Shown: piece after piece, positions 17,666 to 24,423 of the stretch | Layout of the letters: the number at the start of each line of letters is the position of its first letter | Position numbering within the stretch: the stretch's first letter is position 1 | Source: CAZMOK01 sp964567785 | Lineage (GTDB): Bacteria > Bacteroidota > Bacteroidia > Bacteroidales > JAGOPY01 | Reading direction: 5' to 3' | Assembly: GCA_964567785.1 (NCBI GenBank) | Contig: CAZMOK010000026.1 | Span: forward strand, 1-35,841 | DNA length: 35,841 nt | Translations under genes and position numbers: made by a program | The notes under the pieces: model-generated | Told to the model about the DNA's origin: nothing | Seen by the model: the letters and a program-made list of their open reading frames with translations, nothing else | Database searches by the model: none

Positions 17666-17697
17666 AAAAAAGCTGCCTGTAAGGGGCAGCTTTTTTT
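17666..17697 (+). terminator. Intrinsic terminator of the rpo cluster
   Basis: AGCTGCC (17671-17677) pairs with GGCAGCT (17685-17691), extended by A-T pairs, followed by nine Ts. It lies 15 nt after the DUF3467 stop and closes the tRNA-tuf-rpoBC transcription unit. Confidence 0.9.
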
Positions 17698-17708
17698 TTA
17701 AAGATCTT

Positions 17709-17816
17709 TTAAAAGACCTGTTTATACCTGAAATCGTCTTTTATTTCTTCGTCTTCCATCGACTCGTACAGCCTTTTGCAATTCAATACTGACGAACCTG
17801 ATACCGGGTTCCAATC
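17709..17816 (-). pseudogene. Possible C-terminal gene remnant (35 codons)
   Basis: On the minus strand an open stretch between two in-frame stops encodes DWNPVSGSSVLNCKRLYESM followed by a charged segment ending FRYKQVF. It contains only an internal ATG and lacks a plausible full start. The composition looks protein-like (acidic helix, aromatic end), so it may be the tail of a decayed gene, but I do not recognise the family. The rest of 17820-17888 shows nothing. Confidence 0.25.
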
Positions 17817-17888
17817 TTACTGAAGAAAAGTAATATCTATTATTACTACAAACTGGCATTGATCAGGAAAAGTTCAAAATAGTCTGGA

Positions 17889-17924
17889 ATAAAAAAAATA
17901 CTGCCCCGGGGATCGGAGCAGTAT
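17889..17924 (-). terminator. Intrinsic terminator of the lipoprotein gene
   Basis: On the minus strand ATACTGC pairs with GCAGTAT, extended by CC/GG, and is followed by eight Ts. It lies about 45 nt past the stop codon of the minus-strand lipoprotein gene. Confidence 0.85.
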
Positions 17925-17968
17925 CATTTTATAGTGGGAATTGTTAATGACCTGGCGTCAAAAATATT

Positions 17969-18454
17969 TTAATTGAAATTGGCTTCAAAGGAACCGTCGG
18001 TTATAGTCCTGGTTTCCTGGTTGGTGTTCACCCCTGTGAATTCAAAGGTGCCCTTGATCTTCGAATCAGTTAATTCTGTAACCGTAACCGTACCGGAACC
18101 AATGACAAAACTTGCGGTATAAGTCTGGGTAGTGTTAGTACCTTCTGTCCAGGTACAGAGATTTTGCGGAAATGCAGCCCCTATGGTATAAGTTCCCGGT
18201 CCTGAGGCACCAAAGAGCACCAGAGAGGCCTGCCTTGCATTACCATCACTGCCGGTAACATTGATCACACCGTTGGAATTTACCGCCTGAACGGCTAGTG
18301 TGGCAGAAAAGTCATTGCCGTCGTATTTAAGGGTCATTGAACCCCCACCGGTAACACTGCCACCGTTGTCATCATCATTTTCATCTTTTTTACAGGCTGT
18401 AAGGCTTACAGAGATAACAGCCATCATGATCATAAAAACTTTAAATAACTTCAT
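17969..18454 (-). CDS. Lipoprotein of unknown function (DUF6252-like)
   Basis: A 161-residue protein with a lipoprotein signal peptide (MKLFKVFMIMMAVISVSLTA then Cys21). The mature N-terminus is KKDENDDDNGG, an acidic linker common in exported Bacteroidota lipoproteins and possibly a surface-export signal. The rest alternates beta-strand patterns with many Thr, Gly and Asn (SMTLKYDGNDFSATLAVQAV; VTELTDSKIKGTFEFTG). The pattern resembles DUF6252 proteins, but I am not certain. It is monocistronic with its own terminator; no exact TAnnTTTG is seen upstream. Confidence 0.75.
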   Translation of the reverse strand: MKLFKVFMIMMAVISVSLTACKKDENDDDNGGSVTGGGSMTLKYDGNDFSATLAVQAVNSNGVINVTGSDGNARQASLVLFGASGPGTYTIGAAFPQNLCTWTEGTNTTQTYTASFVIGSGTVTVTELTDSKIKGTFEFTGVNTNQETRTITDGSFEANFN

Positions 18455-18607
18455 TGCTTTTCAGATTTTAAAATTTTGGGCGAATATATTAACCCCTTGC
18501 AACCGGTAAAAAATTTTAACAGTTTATTAAGAAATAATCCAAATAAGAGGGTGGGATAATCCGGGATAGGAGGTCCGGTAGATATACAAAAGATTGTGAT
18601 ATTACTA

Positions 18608-20794
18608 TTACCCGATCCTTAAGGCCCTGTTGATGCCCCTGATCTTTTCAAGCTTATGCAGCAGTTCATCAAGGTGCCTGGTATTCCTTACGATCAGTTT
18701 GATGATCCCGTTGAATTCGCCTTTGCCCGAATCTATTTTGACCGAGAGCATGTTTACTTTCATATCTTTTGAGACCACCTCAGATATTTCATTCATCATA
18801 CCCACCTTATCTATGCCATGTACTTTTATTGTTGTGGTAAAAGAAGAGGCATCCTCTGTATCCTTCCATTCAACCGGAATGGTACGGTATCCATACCGTT
18901 CAAGAAGTTGCGAAGCATTGGGGCAATTTTTCCGGTGGATGGTGATGCCCCTGCTGATTGTAACAAATCCGAATACGGGATCGCCCGGTATGGGATTGCA
19001 GCATTTGGCGAGGTTATAATTGACTTTATCAAGGTTCTTGCTGATCCTCAGTACGTCTCCCGGTTGCGACTTGGCGGCCACACCTCTTTCTTCATCTTTT
19101 CCGGCCTTTGCTGTTGTTTCGGGGATCTCTTTTTCTTTATCGTCATTCTGGAGGAGCCGCTTGATCTCAAGAGGGTCGATCTTTTCCTGGTATATCATAC
19201 TATACAGATCGATCGACGATTTTAGCTTGTACTTTTTTATGATCTTATCGATGTTACTGTCGCTGAAAGTGATCTTCCAGTTCTTTAGCTTCCGGCGCAA
19301 TATCTCATTTCCTTTATCGGCTTCGAGGAATTTTTCCTCTTTCAGCGACCTCTTTATTTTGTTCTTGGCTTTGGAGGTAATTACATAATTCAGCCAGTCG
19401 AGTTTCGGTTTTTGTATTTTGGAAGTGAGGATCTCAACCTTGTCTCCGTTCCTGAGAACCTGTTTCAGGGGCACTATCTTACCGTTAACCTTGGCCCCGG
19501 TGCAGGAATAGCCAACATTGGTATGTATCTCAAAAGCAAAATCGAGCACTGTTGATCCGTTCTTGAGTTCCTTCAGGTCACCGTCGGGGGTGAATACATA
19601 GACCTTGTCACTTTCCCTCTTCCGTCCCCTGGCGCTGATATCATCAAAATCTATCTGGCCGGGGTTTTCAAGTATGTCCCTGATCTGGGATATCCAGTGG
19701 TCTGAATCTTTCTTTGAACTGAATTCCTTATACCGCCAATGAGCTGCCTGGCCTTTTTCGGCAATCTCATCCATTCGTTTCGAACGGATCTGCACCTCTA
19801 CCCATCGGTCGCCGGGGCCTTTCACCGTAGTGTGAAGCGACTCATAACCACTCGCCTTTGGGGAGGAGATCCAGTCGCGCAGTCTTTTAGGGTTTGGCGA
19901 ATAAATATTCGTGACCAATGAGTAAACCCGCCAGCAATCAGCTTTTTCCTGTTCCACGGGGGTATCGATTATGATACGGATTGCAAACAGGTCGTATACC
20001 TGCTCAAAGCCTACATCCTGTTTTTGCATTTTATTCCAGATAGATGGAATGGATTTTGGACGCCCCTTGATATCAAACCTGAAGCCATTATCGGTCAGAG
20101 TTTTCTGGATTGGAGAAGAAAATTTATTGATGAAGGCATTTCTTCTTTTTTCCGTTTCGGTTATCCTTCCGGCAATCTGGTTATAGGTTTCAGGGCGCTC
20201 ATACTTCATCAGCAGGTCTTCAAGCTCTTTCTTGATATTGTAAAGGCCTAACCTGTGTGCAATGGGTGTATAAATATGCGCAACTTCCGATGTGAATTTC
20301 CGCCTGTCGCTATCGTTCAGCCTGGCCAGGTTTCTCATATCGTTAAGCCGGTGTGCAATTTTAATGAGTATGATCCTGATATCATTTATGACGGCAAGGA
20401 AAAGCTTGCGGAAACTTTCGGATTGCAGGGAAACTTTATCGGTTGGGAGTTCAGATAGTTTTGCAAAGCCTGAGACGATCCTCGCCACCTGCTTTCCAAA
20501 CCTTTTCTCTATTTCCTTCACACCTGTAAAACCATGGATAACCGAGTCGTGTAGCAGGCAACTAACGATTGAAGTGGCTCCGAGCCCCATTTCCTCAACA
20601 GCGATCCTTGCCACATCGATTGAATGGCCTGTCCGGTAGTCATTGGCAGACGACAGGCTTTTGCCATACAGTTTAATTACAAAGCGGAAGGCATCATCGA
20701 TCTTTTGCCTTTCTTCATAAGTTGTGAAAGGCTCAGCGCTTTTCAGCAAAATGCCGAATTTCTGTTCCAGCTCCTCTTTTTGTTGTGCATCCAT
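18608..20794 (-). CDS. RelA/SpoT family (p)ppGpp synthetase with degenerate hydrolase domain
   Basis: A 728-residue long RSH protein in the order HD, synthetase, TGS, helical/zinc-finger, ACT. The chosen start is MDAQQKEELEQ; an upstream in-frame ATG (20833) would lie before the likely transcription start. In the HD domain His57, His82 and Asp83 remain, but the expected Glu-Asp after HDxV is Ile86-His87. The motif usually DRLHNMR reads HRLNDMR (His148, Asn151, Asp152), so hydrolysis is probably lost. The synthetase looks intact: GRPKSIPSIW, SPKASGYESLHTTV, EVQIRSK and AAHWRYKE. TGS begins VYVFTPDG, and the Cys motif AKCCNPIPGD precedes ACT. Predicted role: RelA-like synthesis of (p)ppGpp at stalled ribosomes. 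A separate SpoT would be expected elsewhere. Confidence 0.9.
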   Translation of the reverse strand: MDAQQKEELEQKFGILLKSAEPFTTYEERQKIDDAFRFVIKLYGKSLSSANDYRTGHSIDVARIAVEEMGLGATSIVSCLLHDSVIHGFTGVKEIEKRFGKQVARIVSGFAKLSELPTDKVSLQSESFRKLFLAVINDIRIILIKIAHRLNDMRNLARLNDSDRRKFTSEVAHIYTPIAHRLGLYNIKKELEDLLMKYERPETYNQIAGRITETEKRRNAFINKFSSPIQKTLTDNGFRFDIKGRPKSIPSIWNKMQKQDVGFEQVYDLFAIRIIIDTPVEQEKADCWRVYSLVTNIYSPNPKRLRDWISSPKASGYESLHTTVKGPGDRWVEVQIRSKRMDEIAEKGQAAHWRYKEFSSKKDSDHWISQIRDILENPGQIDFDDISARGRKRESDKVYVFTPDGDLKELKNGSTVLDFAFEIHTNVGYSCTGAKVNGKIVPLKQVLRNGDKVEILTSKIQKPKLDWLNYVITSKAKNKIKRSLKEEKFLEADKGNEILRRKLKNWKITFSDSNIDKIIKKYKLKSSIDLYSMIYQEKIDPLEIKRLLQNDDKEKEIPETTAKAGKDEERGVAAKSQPGDVLRISKNLDKVNYNLAKCCNPIPGDPVFGFVTISRGITIHRKNCPNASQLLERYGYRTIPVEWKDTEDASSFTTTIKVHGIDKVGMMNEISEVVSKDMKVNMLSVKIDSGKGEFNGIIKLIVRNTRHLDELLHKLEKIRGINRALRIG

Positions 20795-20814
20795 TCTTAC
20801 CGGTCTAACATAAA

Positions 20815-20822
20815 TAAAGGTA
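20815..20822 (-). promoter_or_regulatory. Possible -7 element for the RelA/SpoT gene
   Basis: On the minus strand TACCTTTA differs from TAnnTTTG at the last base and lies about 20 nt before the ATG at 20794. The putative longer start at 20833 would be upstream of it, which supports the shorter protein. No clear -33. Confidence 0.35.
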
Positions 20823-20866
20823 CTAATTAGCATGAAAAAAACCTTCTAAAAGGGGCACAAACTTAT

Positions 20867-20898
20867 AAAAAAGCCTGCCCGGAACATTCCGGGCAGGC
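20867..20898 (-). terminator. Intrinsic terminator of the clpS-nfeD-floA operon
   Basis: On the minus strand GCCTGCCCGGAA pairs perfectly with TTCCGGGCAGGC (12 bp, very short loop), followed by six Ts. It lies 24 nt past the floA stop and isolates the operon from the RelA/SpoT gene. Confidence 0.93.
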
Positions 20899-20922
20899 AC
20901 AGAATGATCAGTGCTCAGATCC

Positions 20923-21951
20923 TTATTTTTTATCCTTTTTGTTGTCTTCATCCTCTTTGGATTCGGTATCAGAGCTTTTCTTGCCCGAGGGGCTTTCTGA
21001 TATCGATTCCCTCATCTGGGTATCGGCCTTGATGTTCTGGAATTTGTAATAGTCCATGATGCCAAGGTTTCCTGTCCTGAAAGCTTCAGCGATGGCTTTC
21101 GGGATCTCTGCCTCCGCCTGGATAACATTTGCTTTTGCCTCCTGGGCGCGGGCTCTCATCTCCTGTTCCTGAGCAACAGCCATGGCCCTTCTCTCTTCGG
21201 CCCTGGCCTGTGCAATGTTCTTGTCGGCGTTGGCCTGGTCCATCTGGAGGACAGCACCGATGTTCTTTCCTATGTCGATATCGGCAATATCGATGGAAAG
21301 GATCTCAAAAGCTGTACCCGAGTCCAAACCTTTCTCCAGAACGACACGTGATATTGAATCGGGATTTTCAAGAACTGATTTATGTGATTCTGCAGAGCCG
21401 ATGGAGGAAACGACTCCCTCACCAACCCTGGCGAGGACCGTTTCTTCTCCTGCACCACCAACAAGCTGGCGGATATTGGCCCTCACAGTGACCCTGGCCT
21501 TTGCTATGAGCTGTATACCATCCTTGGCAACGGCAGTAACGGGAGGTGTATTTATCACCCGGGGAGTTACCGACATCCGTACAGCCTCCAAAACATCCCT
21601 GCCGGCAAGATCGATTGCCGTTGACGTTTGGAAATCAAGCCCCATGTTGGCCTTATCGGCTGAGATCAGAGCGTTTACCACTTTGGTAAGATTACCTCCT
21701 GCAAGGTAATGCGCTTCCATGTCATCCCTGTTCAGTTTTAAGCCGGCTTTGGTGGAAGAAATAAGGTTATTTACTATTACTGAGGGGGGTATTTTCCTCC
21801 ATCTCATAAAAATAAGCTGTAGTAATGATATCCTTACCCCTGAAACCAGGGCCTTGAACCATAGGCCTACAGGTATAAAATAAAAGATCAGCCAGATTGC
21901 AAAAAGCGAACCCAGTCCAATACCAATGATAATCCATGCTTGTGGTGTCAT
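20923..21951 (-). CDS. floA: Flotillin-like protein FloA
   Basis: A 342-residue membrane protein that organises functional membrane microdomains and affects fluidity and protein assembly. An N-terminal hairpin/TM segment (residues 6-32, rich in Ile, Gly, Leu) precedes the SPFH/flotillin-like domain (AKARVTVRANIRQLVGGAGE; SIDIADIDIGKNIGAVLQMD). A Glu/Ala/Gln/Arg-rich coiled coil follows (residues about 240-290), then a highly charged tail (KKSSDTESKEDEDNKKDKK). The length is close to the UPF0365/YqfA family. It starts 5 nt after the nfeD stop, the usual nfeD-floA pair. Confidence 0.94.
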   Translation of the reverse strand: MTPQAWIIIGIGLGSLFAIWLIFYFIPVGLWFKALVSGVRISLLQLIFMRWRKIPPSVIVNNLISSTKAGLKLNRDDMEAHYLAGGNLTKVVNALISADKANMGLDFQTSTAIDLAGRDVLEAVRMSVTPRVINTPPVTAVAKDGIQLIAKARVTVRANIRQLVGGAGEETVLARVGEGVVSSIGSAESHKSVLENPDSISRVVLEKGLDSGTAFEILSIDIADIDIGKNIGAVLQMDQANADKNIAQARAEERRAMAVAQEQEMRARAQEAKANVIQAEAEIPKAIAEAFRTGNLGIMDYYKFQNIKADTQMRESISESPSGKKSSDTESKEDEDNKKDKK

Positions 21952-21956
21952 ACGTA

Positions 21957-22424
21957 CTAGTTTTTACGTTTTACTTTGATTTTATTGTTAACGATCTTGG
22001 TTACGACAATTTCAGTTCCCTGGTCGATATATTCCCCTGTTGTGCTCACTTCATAATATTCTCCATTGATCAGGGCTTTCCCTATCGGTACAAGCCTTGA
22101 TATGGCTTCACCCGTATCACCGGGCTTAACCTTTACTTCCTCGTAAACATTCACCCGGCTGTCGATGCTTGATTTCAGGGATATCCTGCTCCAGGTCTTT
22201 GCCCTGAGCGACACTGCCAGGGTTATAAAGGTAAGCACTATGGAAACCCCCAGCACAATGTGTCCCGAAGTATTCCCATAAACAGCATAAGTTTGCCACA
22301 CTGCTATGCCTATAAGGGCAAAGCCTACTATTCCGGCGATACCTGTTCCGGGTATCACCAGTATCTCCAGTACAAGGAATATAAAACCTATAAGGAGAAG
22401 AACGCCAATTATCAACCAGAACAT
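21957..22424 (-). CDS. NfeD family membrane protein
   Basis: A 155-residue short NfeD homologue. Three or four hydrophobic helices occupy residues 1-72 (MFWLIIGVLLLIGFIFLVLE; FALIGIAVWQTYAV; GVSIVLTFITLAV). The C-terminal OB-fold domain (about 95-153) contains GDTGEAISRLVPIGKALING and ends KVKRKN. There is no ClpP-like protease domain, so this is the truncated NfeD1b form that partners flotillin-like proteins. It lies 9 nt after clpS and 5 nt before floA. Its job is inferred to be with FloA in membrane microdomain organisation. Confidence 0.9.
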   Translation of the reverse strand: MFWLIIGVLLLIGFIFLVLEILVIPGTGIAGIVGFALIGIAVWQTYAVYGNTSGHIVLGVSIVLTFITLAVSLRAKTWSRISLKSSIDSRVNVYEEVKVKPGDTGEAISRLVPIGKALINGEYYEVSTTGEYIDQGTEIVVTKIVNNKIKVKRKN

Positions 22425-22433
22425 CTCTATTAT

Positions 22434-22706
22434 TTAATCAATTGATACAGTCAGATCCCTTAGCGACATCTCATCGAAAAGGGGTTTAAGCTCATTGAAG
22501 GTGCCGTTTTTTACAGCGCACTTACCTTTATAGTGGGCAATCCAGGCGCATTGTTCAGCCTGGTGAAGATCGTGCCCGCATATTTCGATCAGGGTTTCAA
22601 TTACAAAATCGAAGGTATTGTATTCGTCGTTGAAAAGGATTAGTTGCTTTTCGCCGTCAGCTATATCTTTGCTCTTATCAATGGTTCTTGACTTCTCTTT
22701 TTCCAT
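22434..22706 (-). CDS. clpS: ATP-dependent Clp protease adaptor ClpS
   Basis: A 90-residue adaptor that binds N-degron substrates and hands them to ClpA or ClpC with ClpP. It contains LILFNDEYNTFDFVIETLIE, the usual LxNDDxT region with Glu-Tyr in place of Asp-Asp/Tyr variants, then the HLHQAEQCAWIAHYKGKC-type region (here DLHQAEQCAWIAHYKGKC), where His and neighbouring residues form the hydrophobic pocket. A charged, disordered N-terminus (MEKEKSRTIDKSKDIADGEK) suits the ClpS extension. No clp ATPase gene is adjacent; instead it heads the nfeD-floA operon. Confidence 0.92.
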   Translation of the reverse strand: MEKEKSRTIDKSKDIADGEKQLILFNDEYNTFDFVIETLIEICGHDLHQAEQCAWIAHYKGKCAVKNGTFNELKPLFDEMSLRDLTVSID

Positions 22707-22724
22707 GTCGGGTATCTTCCGGTA

Positions 22725-22732
22725 TAAAGTTA
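22725..22732 (-). promoter_or_regulatory. Possible -7 element of the clpS-nfeD-floA operon
   Basis: On the minus strand TAACTTTA differs from TAnnTTTG only at the last base and lies 18 nt upstream of the clpS ATG. No convincing -33 is seen. Confidence 0.3.
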
Positions 22733-22823
22733 TTAAATATTTTGATGATATGTTAATAGAAACCTGTAATTAGTGATTGGTAACTAAAATTTAATGACCG
22801 GATCAACTAAAGAACAGAATGGT

Positions 22824-22831
22824 TAATTTTG
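22824..22831 (+). promoter_or_regulatory. Predicted -7 element immediately before the Nudix gene
   Basis: TAATTTTG is an exact TAnnTTTG match only 4 nt before the ATG at 22836. If it is used, the mRNA would start at or next to the ATG and be leaderless. No clear -33 lies at the usual distance. Confidence 0.45.
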
Positions 22832-22835
22832 CATC

Positions 22836-23501
22836 ATGCATAACGATGCTTACCGCACCTTTATTTCGCGGCTGGAAAGAGCCCTCGGGGGCAACCTTCC
22901 GGGCAGGGAGGCTCAGTTCAGGATGGCGAACCGGAACAGGGTAAAGAGGATGCAGGACATAAATACTCCTGATGATGCGGGCAAGGCAAGTATCCTGATA
23001 CTTTTCTATCCTTCGGATGCTAACATCAGGGTGGTTTTTATGAAACGGAGCGAATACGAAGGAGTTCATAGTGGACAGATATCCTTTCCGGGGGGGCGGA
23101 AAGAAGAATCGGACCGCGATGATGTCCATACTGCACTGAGGGAATCTTATGAAGAGATCGGTGTGCCTGAAGAAAGCGTGAAAGTTCTCGGAAAGCTGAC
23201 AAAGCTTTACATACCCCCAAGTAATTTCCTTGTTACCCCGGTTGTGGGATGCACGGAAAAAAAACCTGATTTTGTTCCCGATCCGGATGAGGTTGCCGAG
23301 ATAATTGAAGTTGACGTTGTCACCCTTTTATCAGAAAAGATAATGAAAAACACCCGGATACAGGTTGGGGCGGGATTTCAGATTACTGCTCCCGCCTTCT
23401 GCCCCAACGACTACGTTATATGGGGAGCAACAGCCATGATCCTGAGCGAACTGCTTATCCTGCTTAGAAACCACAACCTATCCCCTAATTCTAAAGTCTG
23501 A
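22836..23501 (+). CDS. Nudix hydrolase, probable coenzyme A pyrophosphatase (NudL/YeaB-like)
   Basis: A 221-residue protein. The Nudix box runs GGRKEESDRDDVHTALRESY followed by EEIGV, with the REx2EE metal-binding glutamates present. Just before it, SEYEGVHSGQISFPGG matches the CoA-specific signature of the family. Predicted reaction: hydrolysis of CoA or acyl-CoA to 3',5'-ADP and (acyl-)phosphopantetheine in the cytoplasm. Start: ATG 22836, very near the -7 element; the next Met (residue 30) is less likely because the upstream residues match the family. It stands alone, convergent with osmC. Confidence 0.88.
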   Translation: MHNDAYRTFISRLERALGGNLPGREAQFRMANRNRVKRMQDINTPDDAGKASILILFYPSDANIRVVFMKRSEYEGVHSGQISFPGGRKEESDRDDVHTALRESYEEIGVPEESVKVLGKLTKLYIPPSNFLVTPVVGCTEKKPDFVPDPDEVAEIIEVDVVTLLSEKIMKNTRIQVGAGFQITAPAFCPNDYVIWGATAMILSELLILLRNHNLSPNSKV

Positions 23502-23511
23502 AATCTTAAAT

Positions 23512-23925
23512 CTACAGGATCTTGATCTCATGTGTTATATCTGCCCCTTTCTTCAGCAGGTCACTAACCCCACAATACCTGTCTTGTGAAAGGTTAACTG
23601 CCTTTTCCAGCTTTTCCACAGGAAGGTCTTTGCCTTTGAACTCATAGATAATGTGGAAGCCGCTGTAGGTTTTTGGGTGTTCGTTGGTCGGCTCTGCCTC
23701 TACCTTAATATTGAAATACTCAGGTTCAACCCTCATCTTCCTGAGTATGGAAATCACATCCATGCCTGTACAGCCGGCAAGTGAGACCAGCAATAAAGGC
23801 TTGGGCCTTGGGCCCCTGTTTTCACCACCCACTTCCGGTGCTGCATCGATCATCAGTTTAAATCCGTTCACTTCAGCCTCAAAGGCCATATTACTTTTAA
23901 GCGTGCAATCTACTGTTGGTTTCAT
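23512..23925 (-). CDS. OsmC/Ohr family thiol peroxidase-like protein
   Basis: A 137-residue protein with the two OsmC cysteines: Cys52 in SLAGCTGMD and Cys118 in DRYCGVSDLL. Such proteins reduce organic hydroperoxides or hypochlorite using small thiols. The length is typical of the YhfA-like branch rather than true Ohr, and substrate is not predictable. It is convergent with the Nudix gene (10 nt between stops) and monocistronic. Confidence 0.88.
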   Translation of the reverse strand: MKPTVDCTLKSNMAFEAEVNGFKLMIDAAPEVGGENRGPRPKPLLLVSLAGCTGMDVISILRKMRVEPEYFNIKVEAEPTNEHPKTYSGFHIIYEFKGKDLPVEKLEKAVNLSQDRYCGVSDLLKKGADITHEIKIL

Positions 23926-23941
23926 ATTATAAAATTTGTTG

Positions 23942-23949
23942 CAAAGATA
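23942..23949 (-). promoter_or_regulatory. Predicted -7 element of the OsmC gene
   Basis: On the minus strand TATCTTTG is an exact TAnnTTTG match 16 nt upstream of the ATG at 23925. A TTTG is present only 8 nt further upstream, too close to be the -33. Confidence 0.5.
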
Positions 23950-24151
23950 GCACTTATCAAACTTTCTTGATTTGTTCTCAATAAGCTGCTTTCAAACCAA
24001 ACAAAAACATCCCCGGAAAGGAAACCCGCTATTTCGACCAGTGAATGAAGGAACCGACCCTATATTCGAAGCGCAGTAATATATTTTTTATAATTTTACC
24101 AATCGTAATAAATTAACTGCTACCACGTTTTCAAACTAAATTGATTCACCG

Positions 24152-24325
24152 ATGAAAAGGATAAAGAAGGTTTTGGCATTCTTATTGGTTCTCACGTTCA
24201 TAACAGCTACTTTCACATCCTGTAGCCTGTTCGAAAAATCGAGTAACGATCAAGCCAGAAGCTATAAGCATACCAAGCCTCTTCCCAAAAAGTATATAAT
24301 AAACCAGAAGAGCTCCAACATCATA
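24152..24325 (+). CDS. Small lipoprotein of unknown function (57 aa)
   Basis: Reads MKRIKKVLAFLLVLTFITAT then FTSC, a typical Bacteroidota lipoprotein signal with the lipidated Cys at residue 24. The mature part is only about 34 residues (SLFEKSSNDQARSYKHTKPL, then PKKYIITRRAPTS) and strongly basic. The signal peptide and its place in a 498-nt intergenic region between divergent minus-strand genes support it as a real gene. Function is unknown. Nothing else is recognisable in 23950-24151 or 24326-24423. Confidence 0.6.
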
Positions 24326-24423
24326 AAGTAGAACCAGGCTTTTCTCCATGCAACTAATAACCCATTACCTGAAGGGTTTTTCAGAAAAATCAGTTAATTA
24401 ATCTCAAGATCCTGCTCTCTTGA

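Noticed and set aside
24359..24381. Terminator AACCC/GGGTT with a T-run after the small lipoprotein gene
   Set aside because: Only 5 bp with a 10-nt loop; too weak to list.
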